Positions 1 to 8,962 of a stretch of 64,000 nt of DNA are shown here, piece after piece. The number at the start of each line of letters is the position of its first letter. Within the stretch, counting starts at the first letter, position 1. The position numbers and the translations under genes are program-made. Under the pieces are notes generated by a model. The model had not been told where the DNA came from. It was given only the letters and a program-made list of their open reading frames with translations, and searched no databases. This DNA is from Pseudomonas sp. PDM05 (lineage in GTDB: Bacteria; Pseudomonadota; Gammaproteobacteria; Pseudomonadales; Pseudomonadaceae): contig NZ_JACVAC010000018.1 of assembly GCF_014851685.1 (NCBI RefSeq), positions 1-64,000 on the forward strand. The letters are read 5' to 3'.

Positions 1-1219
1 CGACAGGTTCCTGTCGCACCAACGTCGTGTGCTGCCTGGACTTGCTCCGCACCGCCGTCACCGGGTTGGAAACCAGCTCGGTCCCGGCCTTCAACTGCGC
101 ACTCGGCACCCCCGAAATCGGCGTCGCCGGACTGCCCAGCAACACCGGCTTGGCCGCCTCGACATGCTCCGCCAGCCGAGACTTACCGAACTGCCCAGCC
201 ATGTGCTCCAGCCACCTGCGCGCCCGCTGGGACTTGATACCGCCCAGCACCTTCGCGCTCATGCGCACCACCACGCCCATCCCGCCAGTCGCAAGGCACA
301 GCACCAGATTGATCAGCACTTCGGCGCCGATCTCCCCCAGCAGCTCGTTCAGATACGGCGGGGGCAGCAGGCGCATCCAACTGACCAGCGCCGACAGATA
401 AACAAACAGCAGCGGCTCGTCGCTCAACACCAGCAAACCCTTGGCGATGGCGTCGGTGCCGGCTTTCAGCAGCTGTTCGAACTGGAGGTCGGTCAGGTAA
501 TGCAACAGTTGTTCGGCGTGGGCCAGCGGGTCTGCCAGCCACTGGAACAGTTGCTTGAGGGTGTCCCAGAGTGAATACAGTGCCTCGCCAAACCCGCGTG
601 CATAGGCCTCGTGCAGCGATAGGTAGCGCTGGAGGAAGTTGGCTTCGGAGTAGTCCTTCCACAGCGGTTTGAAGGTGGTCTTCCATTCGCTGCGCAGCCA
701 GTCTTCCAGCGGCGCGATCACTGCCTGATACGAGGCGTACAGCGCCTTGAAGTGTGCCGTGGAGAGGTTGGGATAGAAGCTGACCTTGTAGCGCTGGTTG
801 CGCTCGCATTCGCTGATTTCGAGGATGCCACTCGGGCCGATGGTTTTATGGAGGGGGTCACCTAGCGGGCGGCCATCTGAATCGATCCGCTGCACCTTCA
901 CCGGCGTGTTGCCGATGGGCACGAATCGCGCAGTCTGGAACATGTGCACCAGGGTCAACGTGCCATTGGCCGGGCAGGTTGCGGTGGTGCTGCTGGGGAG
1001 ATTGGAGCGGCTGGCGGGTTCGACGAGTGCCACCTCGTTGCCGACTTTAAATACCTGTTCAACCTCCAACGCCGAAACACTGAAGGCGCTTTGCGTCCAG
1101 GCGTCATAGGTATTGAGGCAGCGGTTGAAATCGCTGATAACCGCGTCGACGTCCCGCGATTTGGCATCCATGGCCGCCAGCACCAGGTAGCCAATCGCCT
1201 GGCTGGTAGCGGAAATCAC
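1..1219 (-). CDS. Putative polymorphic toxin / secreted effector, N-terminal part (runs off the window)
   Basis: The reading frame is open from about 1276 to the left edge, so at least 406 codons are present and the C-terminus is missing. I chose GTG at 1219 because AAGGGGG lies 7 nt upstream; an ATG at 1276 is in frame but lacks a ribosome site. The first 250 residues are soluble and contain a short beta-rich stretch ending in HKTIGPSGILEISECERNQR. A hydrophobic stretch (LLFVYLSALVSWMRLLPPPY, then a Gly-rich helix with LINLVLCLATGGMGVVV) follows at about residues 260-320, and then a basic, proline-rich linker. A soluble region, a membrane-active helix and a linker before an unseen C-terminus is the plan of several T6SS/Rhs-type toxins, but I do not recognise the family. 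Function is inference; that this is a real gene is well supported by long uninterrupted coding. Confidence 0.5.
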   Translation of the reverse strand, partial: MISATSQAIGYLVLAAMDAKSRDVDAVISDFNRCLNTYDAWTQSAFSVSALEVEQVFKVGNEVALVEPASRSNLPSSTTATCPANGTLTLVHMFQTARFVPIGNTPVKVQRIDSDGRPLGDPLHKTIGPSGILEISECERNQRYKVSFYPNLSTAHFKALYASYQAVIAPLEDWLRSEWKTTFKPLWKDYSEANFLQRYLSLHEAYARGFGEALYSLWDTLKQLFQWLADPLAHAEQLLHYLTDLQFEQLLKAGTDAIAKGLLVLSDEPLLFVYLSALVSWMRLLPPPYLNELLGEIGAEVLINLVLCLATGGMGVVVRMSAKVLGGIKSQRARRWLEHMAGQFGKSRLAEHVEAAKPVLLGSPATPISGVPSAQLKAGTELVSNPVTAVRSKSRQHTTLVRQEPV

Positions 1220-1393
1220 GACACGGCCCCCTTGATCAGGGCATCCAAAACAACATCCATCTGCAATCCCTCGCATGGTGAAAATCAGGCGAAGGACTTT
1301 GCAGAGGTTCTCAAAGCAGGGGAGTAGAGCTAATCCGGCGGTTGTGTGGGAGGTTTCGACAGGGCAGGTCTGATGCCACTCGACTGGCGGCTA

Positions 1394-1422
1394 TTGTCAG
1401 AAATTTCCCACAGGAGTACAAA
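1394..1422 (+). promoter_or_regulatory. Predicted sigma-70 promoter of lexA2
   Basis: TTGTCA at 1394-1399 and TACAAA at 1417-1422 are separated by exactly 17 nt. The -10 hexamer lies inside the LexA2 palindrome, so bound repressor would block polymerase. Initiation 6-9 nt downstream of the -10 would fall at about 1428-1431, on or next to the ATG at 1431. Confidence 0.55.
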
Positions 1423-1430
1423 TGTACTCC
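1413..1430. promoter_or_regulatory. LexA2-type SOS operator
   Basis: GGAGTAC-AAAT-GTACTCC is a perfect 7+7 bp inverted repeat with a 4 nt spacer. It contains the GTAC-N4-GTRC core reported for the LexA2 protein of Pseudomonas, which differs from the usual CTGT-N8-ACAG box. It overlaps both the predicted -10 and the first possible start codon of the downstream lexA gene, as expected for autoregulation. Confidence 0.8.
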
Positions 1431-2039
1431 ATGACGACTCTGACTCCCCGCCGCACCGCCATCCTGACCTTTATCCGCGACCGTATCGCGCAACAAGGCC
1501 AGCCCCCCAGCCTCGCCGAGATCGCCGAGGCCTTCGGTTTTGCCTCGCGCAGCGTGGCGCGCAAGCATGTGCTGGCGTTGACCGAGGCCGGTTTTATCGA
1601 GGTCAACCCGAACCAGGCGCGTGGTATTCGCTTGCTCAACCAACCGGCGCGCCCGGAGTGGCTGGATGTGCCGGTGCTCGGCCGGGTGGCCGCAGGCTTG
1701 CCCATCGGCGCCGATGCCGAAGTGCACAGCCGCCTGCAACTGGACCCAGCCACCTTCAGCAAAACCCCGGATTACCTGCTGCGGGTGCAGGGCGACTCGA
1801 TGATCGAAGACGGCATCCTCGACGGCGATCTGGTCGGCGTACGCCGCAGTGCCGAGGCCTTGAACGGGCAGATTGTGGTGGCGCGCCTGGACGGCGAAGT
1901 GACCATCAAGCGTTTCGAACGCAGCGGCGACAGCGTGCGCCTGTTGCCGCGCAACCCCGCGTATCAACCGATCGTGGTAGGGCCCGACCGCGACCTGGCC
2001 ATCGAAGGGGTGTTCTGCGGCCTGGTGAGGCAAGGCTGA
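1422..2039 (+). CDS. lexA2: LexA2-type SOS transcriptional repressor
   Basis: A 205-residue LexA-family repressor and S24 autopeptidase. The N-terminal winged helix-turn-helix (about residues 5-65, with PSLAEIAEAFGFASRSVARK) binds the operator. The cleavage bond is A91-G92 in GRVAAGLP, the nucleophile is S126 in QGDSMIEDG and the general base is K163 in VTIKRF. RecA filaments on single-stranded DNA trigger self-cleavage, which releases the imuA-imuB-dnaE2 operon. The ATG at 1422 has AGGAG 5 nt upstream but lies inside the operator and at the predicted -10. The in-frame ATG at 1431 (MTTLTPRR) may be the true, nearly leaderless start. Its stop overlaps the imuA start (TGATG). Pseudomonads normally carry a second, housekeeping lexA elsewhere. 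Confidence 0.92.
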   Translation: MYSMTTLTPRRTAILTFIRDRIAQQGQPPSLAEIAEAFGFASRSVARKHVLALTEAGFIEVNPNQARGIRLLNQPARPEWLDVPVLGRVAAGLPIGADAEVHSRLQLDPATFSKTPDYLLRVQGDSMIEDGILDGDLVGVRRSAEALNGQIVVARLDGEVTIKRFERSGDSVRLLPRNPAYQPIVVGPDRDLAIEGVFCGLVRQG

Positions 2040-2653
2040 TGGGTGCCGTCGTTGCGCTGGACACGCTGTTCAATGGCGGCCGCGTGTGGAAAGGCCGGCC
2101 CGCCGCGCCACCGTCCAGCGTGCATCCCACCGGGCTGGCGGGGTTGGACGCGGTGTTGCCCAGCGGCGGTTGGCCGGAGGCGGCGTTGAGTGAAATCCTC
2201 ATGGCCAAGGAGGGCGTCGGCGAGTTGCAGTTGGTGCTGCCGACCCTGGCACGCTTGTCAAAGGCCGGCGAGCGCATTGTGTTGGTGGCGCCGCCCTACA
2301 CGCCGTATCCCCATGCCTGGCAGAACGCCGGGGTGGATCTGCGTTTGCTCTCGGTGATCCAGGCCGAGGAGCGCGATGCGCTGTGGGCGGTGGAGCAGTG
2401 TTTGCGTTCCGGCAGTTGCGGCGCGGTGTTGTGCTGGCCGCGCAAGGCCGATGACCGTGCGCTGCGGCGCTTGCAGGTGGCGGCGGAAACCGGGCAGACC
2501 CTGGCGTTCGCCTGGCGCTCCTTGAACGAGGCGATCAACTCATCGCCCGCCGCGTTGCGCCTGGCGGTTGAAGCGAAGCCCGCGCAAGTGCGGGTGCTCA
2601 AGTGCCGCGGCGGCCTGGCCCACCCGGCGCCGATTGCCCTGGCCGGGCACTGA
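2039..2653 (+). CDS. imuA: ImuA, translesion mutasome accessory protein (SulA/RecA-like)
   Basis: A 204-residue protein of the ImuA/SulA-like family. Its start overlaps the lexA2 stop and it sits in the fixed lexA2-imuA-imuB-dnaE2 order, which is the strongest evidence for the assignment. The sequence has the RecA-like pattern TGLAGLDAVLPSGGWPEAAL near residue 30 and a central LCWPRKADDRALRRLQVAAE segment; I do not see a canonical Walker A motif. In alpha- and gammaproteobacteria ImuA works with ImuB and DnaE2 in SOS mutagenesis, probably by linking the polymerase complex to RecA. It is expected to be cytoplasmic and DNA-damage induced from the LexA2-controlled promoter. Confidence 0.85.
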   Translation: MGAVVALDTLFNGGRVWKGRPAAPPSSVHPTGLAGLDAVLPSGGWPEAALSEILMAKEGVGELQLVLPTLARLSKAGERIVLVAPPYTPYPHAWQNAGVDLRLLSVIQAEERDALWAVEQCLRSGSCGAVLCWPRKADDRALRRLQVAAETGQTLAFAWRSLNEAINSSPAALRLAVEAKPAQVRVLKCRGGLAHPAPIALAGH

Positions 2654-2660
2654 GGTTGGC

Positions 2661-4076
2661 ATGCGCTGGGTGTGTATTGTCTTTCCGCAATTGGCGCTGG
2701 ACGGGGTGCAGCGTGCGCACCCCGAGCCGGACCAACCCCTGGCCCTGTTGGCCGGCACGCCGCAGCGGCGCGTGTTGCAAACCGTCAATGATGCGGCCCG
2801 AGCGTTGGGGCTGCGTCCTGGACAATCCCTGACCGCCGCCCATGCCCTGGTCCAGACGTTTGCCAGCGCCGAATACGACCCCGCCGAGATCGAACGCTGG
2901 CAGCAATTCCTGGCAGCCTGGGCCTATCGGTTCAGCTCCCAGGTCAGCCTGTATTACCCGCGGGCCTTGTTGTTTGAAATCGAGTCGAGCCTGGGCTTGT
3001 TCGGTCCGTGGCCGCAGTTCGAAGCGCGCTTGCGCCAGGAACTGACCGAGCTGGGTTTTCGTCACCGCATCGTCGCCGCGCCCAACCCGGCAGCGGCGCG
3101 GGTGCTGGCCAATCTCTACGATGGCCTGGCGGTGGCCGATGACCGCGCCTTGATGCAAGCCCTGGCGCCGCTGCCGATTGACCGCGCCGGCCTCGACCCG
3201 CAAGCGGCCACGGCCTTGTCGCGCATGGGCCTGCGCACCCTGGCCCAGGTGCAGGCGTTGCCCCGGCACACCTTGGCGCGGCGGTTTGATGCCAGCCTGC
3301 TCAAACACCTCGATGCCTTGACCGGGCAGCGCCCGCTGGCCCTGGCGTTCTATCAACCGCCGGATCAGTTCGATGTGCGCATCGAGTTGAATTTCGACGT
3401 GCAATCCCACCAGGCGCTGCTGTTCCCGTTGCGGCGCTTGACCGGCGATCTGTCCGCCTTCCTCTGTGGGCGCGACAGTGGCGTGCAGCGTTTCGACCTG
3501 CACCTGGAGCATGCCCAGGCCCCCGACAGCGTGATCAAGGTCGGCCTGCTCAGTGCCGAACGTGAACCGGCGATGCTGTTCGAACTGGCGCGCGGCCGCC
3601 TGGAGCAAGTGCAGGTGACATCCCCGGTGCGCGGCTTTCGCCTGGTGGCCCAGGACCTGCCGGTGTTCGTGCCACAGCGCCAGGACCTGTTCGACGACCG
3701 CCCGCAACAGACCCTGCCGTGGGAGCAACTGCGCGAACGCCTGCGCGCCCGGCTGGGGGATGACGCGGTGCAGGGCCTGCGCTTTCACGCCGACCATCGC
3801 CCCGAATGCGCCTGGCAAGCGGCGGCCGACAGTCGCCCCAGCCCACCCCTGAACAACGTCCGGCGCCCCGGCTGGTTGCTGAGCGAACCGACCCTGCTGG
3901 CCGAGCCGGGCATCCAGATCCTCATGGGCCCGGAGCGCATCGAATCCGGCTGGTGGGACGGCGCCGACATCCGCCGCGACTACTACCTGATCCAGACCCG
4001 TGCCGGTCAACAAGGCTGGGCCTACCGCACCGTGGGCCAGCGCGATGGGCTGTGGCTGCAAGGCTGGTTTGCATGA
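2661..4076 (+). CDS. imuB: ImuB, catalytically dead Y-family polymerase-like mutasome hub
   Basis: A 471-residue DinB/UmuC-like protein starting at MRWVCIVFPQLALD, 7 nt after imuA. It has the Y-family fold signatures (fingers/palm over about residues 1-170, a helix-hairpin-helix-like segment ALSRMGLRTLAQVQALP near 190, and a little-finger region). The N-terminus has FPQLALD where active Y-family enzymes have a metal-binding DxDxF motif, so the acidic catalytic residues look lost, as known for ImuB. ImuB connects DnaE2, ImuA and the beta clamp during lesion bypass. The stop overlaps the dnaE2 start (ATGA), which implies translational coupling. Confidence 0.9.
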   Translation: MRWVCIVFPQLALDGVQRAHPEPDQPLALLAGTPQRRVLQTVNDAARALGLRPGQSLTAAHALVQTFASAEYDPAEIERWQQFLAAWAYRFSSQVSLYYPRALLFEIESSLGLFGPWPQFEARLRQELTELGFRHRIVAAPNPAAARVLANLYDGLAVADDRALMQALAPLPIDRAGLDPQAATALSRMGLRTLAQVQALPRHTLARRFDASLLKHLDALTGQRPLALAFYQPPDQFDVRIELNFDVQSHQALLFPLRRLTGDLSAFLCGRDSGVQRFDLHLEHAQAPDSVIKVGLLSAEREPAMLFELARGRLEQVQVTSPVRGFRLVAQDLPVFVPQRQDLFDDRPQQTLPWEQLRERLRARLGDDAVQGLRFHADHRPECAWQAAADSRPSPPLNNVRRPGWLLSEPTLLAEPGIQILMGPERIESGWWDGADIRRDYYLIQTRAGQQGWAYRTVGQRDGLWLQGWFA

Positions 4077-7000
4077 GTTACGCCGAGCTGCATTGTCTGT
4101 CCAATTTCAGTTTCCAGCGCGGCGCGTCTACGGCGCTGGAGTTGTTCGAACGCGCCAAACGCCAAGGCTACAGCGCCCTGGCGATCACCGATGAATGCAC
4201 CCTGGCGGGCATTGTGCGCGCCTGGCAGGCGGCCAAAGCGGTACAGTTGCCGCTGATTATCGGCAGCGAGATGCGCATCGAGAACGGCCCGAAACTGGTG
4301 CTGTTGGTGGAAAACCTCAGCGGTTACCAGCAGCTGTGCCGCTTGATCACGGTGGCCCGCCGGCGTGCCGAGAAGGGCCGCTACCGCCTGCTGCAAGAGG
4401 ATTTCGACCAGCCGCTGCCCGGCCTGCTGGCACTGTGGATCGCCGAAGATCGCACCACCCAGGCCGAGATCCAATGGCTGCGCCGCACCTTCGCCGAACG
4501 CCTGTGGCTGGCGGTGCAGCTGCATTGCGGCCAGGACGATGCACGCCTGCTGGAACAGCGCCTGCAACTGGCCGCCAGCCTGCAACTGCCTGCCGTGGCC
4601 TGTGGCGATGTGCACATGCATGCCCGTGGCCGCCGCGCCCTGCAAGACACCATGACCGCGATCCGCCATCACGTGCCGGTGGCCGAAGCCGGCACGCGCC
4701 TGCATCCCAATGGCGAACGGCATCTGCGCAGCCTCGACGCCCTGGCCGCGTTGTACCCGCAAGCCTTGCTCGACGAAACCGCAACCATCGCCCGGCGCTG
4801 TACCTTCGACCTCAGCCAGTTGCGCTACCACTACCCGCGCGAATTGGTGCCCGCAGGCCATGACGCCCGCTCCTGGCTGCGCGCCGTGACCGAAGAGGGC
4901 ATCGCCCGGCGCTGGCCAGAGGGCGTGGATGCGAAGACCTTGCAGCAGATCAACAACGAGCTGGAGCTGATCAGCGAGCTGGGCTACGAAAGCTACTTCC
5001 TCACCGTGCACGACATCGTACGTTTTGCCCGCAGCCGTTCGATCCTGTGCCAGGGCCGGGGCTCGGCGGCCAACTCGGCGGTGTGTTTCGCCCTGGGGAT
5101 CACCGAGATCAACCCGAGCCTGATGAACATGCTGTTCGAACGCTTTCTGTCCAGAGAGCGCAATGAGCCGCCGGACATCGACGTGGACTTCGAACACGAG
5201 CGCCGCGAAGAAGTGCTGCAGTACGTGTTCCAGCGCTATGGCCGTACCCGCGCGGCGCTGACGGCGGTGGTCAGCAGCTACCATGCCGCCGGCGCGGTGC
5301 GTGACGTGGCCAAGGCCCTGGGTTTGCCGCCGGATCAGATCAACGCCCTGGCTGACTGCTGCGGACGCTGGAGCGACGCTGCGCCGCCACTTGAGCGCCT
5401 GCGTGAAGGCGGCTTCGACCCCGACAGCCCGCTGCTGCGTCGGGTACTCACACTGACCCAGCAACTGATCGGCTTCCCCCGGCACCTGTCCCAGCACCCT
5501 GGCGGTTTTGTGATTTCCGAATACCCGCTGGACACCCTGGTGCCGGTGGAAAACGCGGCGATGGCCGAGCGCACCATCATTCAATGGGACAAGGACGACC
5601 TCGACGCGGTAGGCCTGCTCAAGGTGGATATTCTCGCCCTCGGCATGCTCAGCGCGATCCGCCGCTGCTTCGATCTGCTGCGCCGCCATCGTCACCTCGA
5701 CCTGGCCTTGGCGACCATTCCCAAGGAAGACCCGGCGACCTACGCGATGATCAGCAAGGCCGACACCATCGGCGTGTTCCAGATCGAGTCGCGGGCGCAG
5801 ATGTCGATGTTGCCCAGGCTCAAGCCCAAGACTTTTTATGACCTGGTGATCGAGGTGGCGATCGTGCGGCCGGGGCCGATCCAGGGTGGCATGGTGCATC
5901 CATACCTGCGGCGGCGGAACAGGGAGGAAGAGACCACCTATCCCTCGCCGCAATTGAAAGCGGTGCTGGAGCGGACCCTGGGCATCCCGCTGTTTCAGGA
6001 GCAAGTCATGCAGATCGCCATGGTCGCTGCCGATTACGGCCCCGGCGAGGCGGACCAGTTGCGCCGTTCCATGGCCGCCTGGAAACGCCACGGCGGCCTG
6101 GAGCCGCACCAGGAACGGCTGCGCACCGGCATGCTGAAAAACGGCTACAGCGAGGCGTTCGCCGCGCAGATATTCGAGCAGATCAAGGGCTTTGGCAGCT
6201 ATGGCTTTCCGGAGTCCCACGCGGCCAGTTTCGCCTTGCTGACCTATGCCAGTTGCTGGCTCAAGTGCCATGAACCGGCGGCCTTTGCCTGTGCGCTGAT
6301 CAACAGCTGGCCCATGGGGTTCTACAGTCCGGACCAGATCCTGCAGGATGCGCGGCGACATCGGTTGCAGATCCGTCCGGTGGATGTGCAGGCCAGTGAC
6401 TGGGATTGCAGCCTGGAACCTATCGAGGGCGCGCAGCCGGCGATTCGCATGGGCTTGCGCATGATCGCGGGGTTTCGCGAAGAGGAGGGGCGGCGCATCG
6501 AAGCGGCGCGTCAACGTCGCCCGTTCAACGATATTGCCGACCTGGACGAGCGCGCAGGCCTGGACGCCCGCGCTCAGGCGTTGCTGGCGGATGCCGGTGC
6601 CTTGCGCGCCTTGGCGGGCAACCGGCACACGGCGCGCTGGGCGGTGGCCGGGTTGCACAAGCAACTCGGGTTGTTTGCCGGCTTGCCCAGCCCGGATGAA
6701 GACGTGGTGGAACTGCCCGCGCCCACGGTGGGGGAAGACTTGCAGGCCGACTACGCCACCGTCGGCACTACCCTTGGCCCGCATCCGCTGGCGTTGCTGC
6801 GTGATGAATTGCGCAGACGGCGCTGCCGCAGCTCCAGGGAGCTGATGGCGGTGGAGCATGGGCGCAATGTCAGCGTCGCGGGTCTGGTGACCGGCCGTCA
6901 ACGTCCAGGCACCGCGAGCGGGGTGACCTTCGTCACCCTGGAGGACGAGTTTGGCAACCTCAATGTGGTGGTCTGGCGCGACCTGGCCGAGCGCCAACGC

Positions 7001-7144
7001 CAGGCACTGGTGGGGTCGCGGCTGCTGAAAGTGGACGGACGCTGGGAAGCGGTGGGCGAGGTGCGGCACTTGATTGCCGGGCGGTTGACCGACCTGACAC
7101 CGCTGCTGGAAGGGATTCATGTGCGCAGTCGGGATTTTCACTGA
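4073..7144 (+). CDS. dnaE2: Error-prone DNA polymerase III alpha subunit DnaE2 (ImuC)
   Basis: A 1023-residue C-family polymerase, the usual DnaE2 length and shorter than replicative DnaE1. It opens with the PHP domain (SYAELHCLSNFSFQ, about residues 1-200). The palm carries the catalytic triad D368, D370 and D372 in PDIDVDF. Fingers, a helix-hairpin-helix segment and a C-terminal OB fold (VTFVTLEDEFGNLNVVVWRD) follow. It performs mutagenic lesion bypass during SOS with ImuA and ImuB. It is the last gene of the LexA2 operon, and its start overlaps the imuB stop by 4 nt. No tandem replicative features such as a tau-binding tail are evident. Confidence 0.95.
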   Translation: MSYAELHCLSNFSFQRGASTALELFERAKRQGYSALAITDECTLAGIVRAWQAAKAVQLPLIIGSEMRIENGPKLVLLVENLSGYQQLCRLITVARRRAEKGRYRLLQEDFDQPLPGLLALWIAEDRTTQAEIQWLRRTFAERLWLAVQLHCGQDDARLLEQRLQLAASLQLPAVACGDVHMHARGRRALQDTMTAIRHHVPVAEAGTRLHPNGERHLRSLDALAALYPQALLDETATIARRCTFDLSQLRYHYPRELVPAGHDARSWLRAVTEEGIARRWPEGVDAKTLQQINNELELISELGYESYFLTVHDIVRFARSRSILCQGRGSAANSAVCFALGITEINPSLMNMLFERFLSRERNEPPDIDVDFEHERREEVLQYVFQRYGRTRAALTAVVSSYHAAGAVRDVAKALGLPPDQINALADCCGRWSDAAPPLERLREGGFDPDSPLLRRVLTLTQQLIGFPRHLSQHPGGFVISEYPLDTLVPVENAAMAERTIIQWDKDDLDAVGLLKVDILALGMLSAIRRCFDLLRRHRHLDLALATIPKEDPATYAMISKADTIGVFQIESRAQMSMLPRLKPKTFYDLVIEVAIVRPGPIQGGMVHPYLRRRNREEETTYPSPQLKAVLERTLGIPLFQEQVMQIAMVAADYGPGEADQLRRSMAAWKRHGGLEPHQERLRTGMLKNGYSEAFAAQIFEQIKGFGSYGFPESHAASFALLTYASCWLKCHEPAAFACALINSWPMGFYSPDQILQDARRHRLQIRPVDVQASDWDCSLEPIEGAQPAIRMGLRMIAGFREEEGRRIEAARQRRPFNDIADLDERAGLDARAQALLADAGALRALAGNRHTARWAVAGLHKQLGLFAGLPSPDEDVVELPAPTVGEDLQADYATVGTTLGPHPLALLRDELRRRRCRSSRELMAVEHGRNVSVAGLVTGRQRPGTASGVTFVTLEDEFGNLNVVVWRDLAERQRQALVGSRLLKVDGRWEAVGEVRHLIAGRLTDLTPLLEGIHVRSRDFH

Positions 7145-7253
7145 GACGAGTGGTAGGTGCGTTGTTTAACGCCTAACGTACATAGGTTGAAACCATCTAA
7201 GTTTGCTGCGCTCCAAAACTTGCCGATGTCTTCTTTGCGTACTGAGCCAACCG

Positions 7254-8954
7254 ATGCAGTTTTTATCCAACCCCCATGGCTGTGAAGGCTGGGCCGGTGA
7301 AATGGCCCAGCGGATCCGTGCCTTCGATTGGTCGGCCACCGACCTGGGCCCCATCGACCGCTGGTCCACCAGCCTGGCCTGCAACGTACAGATGATGTTG
7401 GCGTCCCCCGTGCCGATGGTGATGCTGTGGGGGCGCCTGGGTTACATGATCTACAACGACAGCTATTCGCGGTTCGCCGGCGGTCGCCACCCGTACCTGC
7501 TGGGCACGCCGGTGGAGCTGGGCTGGCCGGAAGTCGCCGACTTCAACCGGCACGTGGTGGACACCTGCCTGGCGGGCGGCACCTTGTCGTTCAACAACAA
7601 GGACCTGGTGCTGCTGCGCAACGGTTTGCCGGAAACCGTGTGGCTGGACCTCTATTACAGCCCGGTCGCCGGCGACAACCAGCAACCGGCGGGCGTATTG
7701 GCGATTGTGGTGGAGACCACCGAACTGGTGCAGTCCGAGCGGGTGCGCCAGGAACTCACCCACAACCTCGAACAGCGCGTGGCCGCCGAAGTACAGGCGC
7801 GCTCCGCCGCCGAGGAGCAACTGCGCCAGTCGCAGAAGCTGGAAGCCATTGGCGGCCTTACGGGTGGCGTGGCCCATGACTTCAACAACCTGTTGCAAGT
7901 GATCGCCGGCAACCTGCACCTGCTGGCCCGCCATGAACCAGACAATGCCCAGGTGCAGCGCCGTGTGGCGGCGGCGATTGCGGCGGTGGAACGCGGCGCC
8001 AAGCTGTCGGCGCAACTGCTCGCGTTTGCCCGGCGTCAACCGCTGTCGCCAGCGGTGCACAACCCGCAACGCATTTATGCGGGCCTGGGTGAGTTGCTGC
8101 AACGGGCGCTGGGGGAAACCATTCATATCGACGTGCAAATGCCCGAGGATGCCTGGCTTATCAACGTCGATCGCAACCAGTTGGAGAACGCGCTGCTCAA
8201 CCTGGCGATCAATGCCCGCGACGCGATGAAAGGCGAGGGTGTGATCCGCATCACAGGTGAAAACATCATCCTCAACCCCGGCGATTGTGCGGGCAAAAGC
8301 ATCAAACCTGGGGAGTATGTGCGCCTGGCGGTCACCGACACCGGGGTGGGCATGTCGGCGCTGACCCTCAAGCGCGCGTTCGAGCCGTTCTTCACCACCA
8401 AGCGTGAAGGCCACGGCACCGGCCTGGGCCTGAGCATGGTGTTCGGGTTTGTGCGCCAGAGTGGCGGGCACGTGGAGATGTGGAGCGAGGAGGGCAAGGG
8501 CTCGGTGGTGCAGATGTATTTCCCCCACAGCCTGGAGCCGGAAAGCCTGGACGTGCACATCGATCAACTGCCCCACACCGGCGGGCAGGAAACCATCCTG
8601 GTGGTGGAGGACAACGAAGGCGTGCGCCTGACCGTGGTCGAATTGCTGCAGCAATCGGGCTACACCGTACTCACTGCCGAAGACGGCGACCACGCCATGC
8701 AGGCCTTGCAAGGCGGTTTGCTGCCAGACCTGATTTTTACCGACGTGGTCATGCCTGGCCGCGTCAAAAGCACCGACCTGGCCGCCTGGGCCCGTGCACA
8801 ACAACCCAGCGTGGCGGTACTGTTCACCTCCGGCCACACTCGCGACATTCTTTCCAGCAATCACTTGCTGAGCCCCGACATTCACCTGCTGAGTAAGCCC
8901 TACAGCCCCGAAGCCCTGACGCAACGGGTGCGCAGCGTGCTCACCGCGAGATAA
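7254..8954 (+). CDS. Hybrid sensor histidine kinase / response regulator
   Basis: A 566-residue, apparently cytoplasmic hybrid kinase. The N-terminal PAS/GAF-like sensor (about 1-165) begins with the motif DWSATDLGPIDRWS. A short coiled coil leads to a HisKA domain with phospho-acceptor H208 in GGVAHDFNNL, then a HATPase domain (NALLNLAINARDAM; GTGLGLSMVFGF), then a receiver domain at about 445-566 with D497 in FTDVVMPG. No membrane segments are seen. ATG 7254 is the most likely start, although its ribosome site is weak. The signal is unknown. The sensor domain is clearly related to that of the kinase at 32887-35382. The downstream uvrA2-like gene follows by 8 nt and could be co-transcribed. 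Confidence 0.85.
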   Translation: MQFLSNPHGCEGWAGEMAQRIRAFDWSATDLGPIDRWSTSLACNVQMMLASPVPMVMLWGRLGYMIYNDSYSRFAGGRHPYLLGTPVELGWPEVADFNRHVVDTCLAGGTLSFNNKDLVLLRNGLPETVWLDLYYSPVAGDNQQPAGVLAIVVETTELVQSERVRQELTHNLEQRVAAEVQARSAAEEQLRQSQKLEAIGGLTGGVAHDFNNLLQVIAGNLHLLARHEPDNAQVQRRVAAAIAAVERGAKLSAQLLAFARRQPLSPAVHNPQRIYAGLGELLQRALGETIHIDVQMPEDAWLINVDRNQLENALLNLAINARDAMKGEGVIRITGENIILNPGDCAGKSIKPGEYVRLAVTDTGVGMSALTLKRAFEPFFTTKREGHGTGLGLSMVFGFVRQSGGHVEMWSEEGKGSVVQMYFPHSLEPESLDVHIDQLPHTGGQETILVVEDNEGVRLTVVELLQQSGYTVLTAEDGDHAMQALQGGLLPDLIFTDVVMPGRVKSTDLAAWARAQQPSVAVLFTSGHTRDILSSNHLLSPDIHLLSKPYSPEALTQRVRSVLTAR

Positions 8955-8962
8955 GGTTGACC

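Noticed and set aside
4022..7141. A very long open frame antisense to dnaE2 (over 1000 codons)
   Set aside because: It is rich in Gln, His, Arg and Ala with no recognisable domain and mirrors the codon bias of the sense gene. High-GC genes often keep one antisense frame open.
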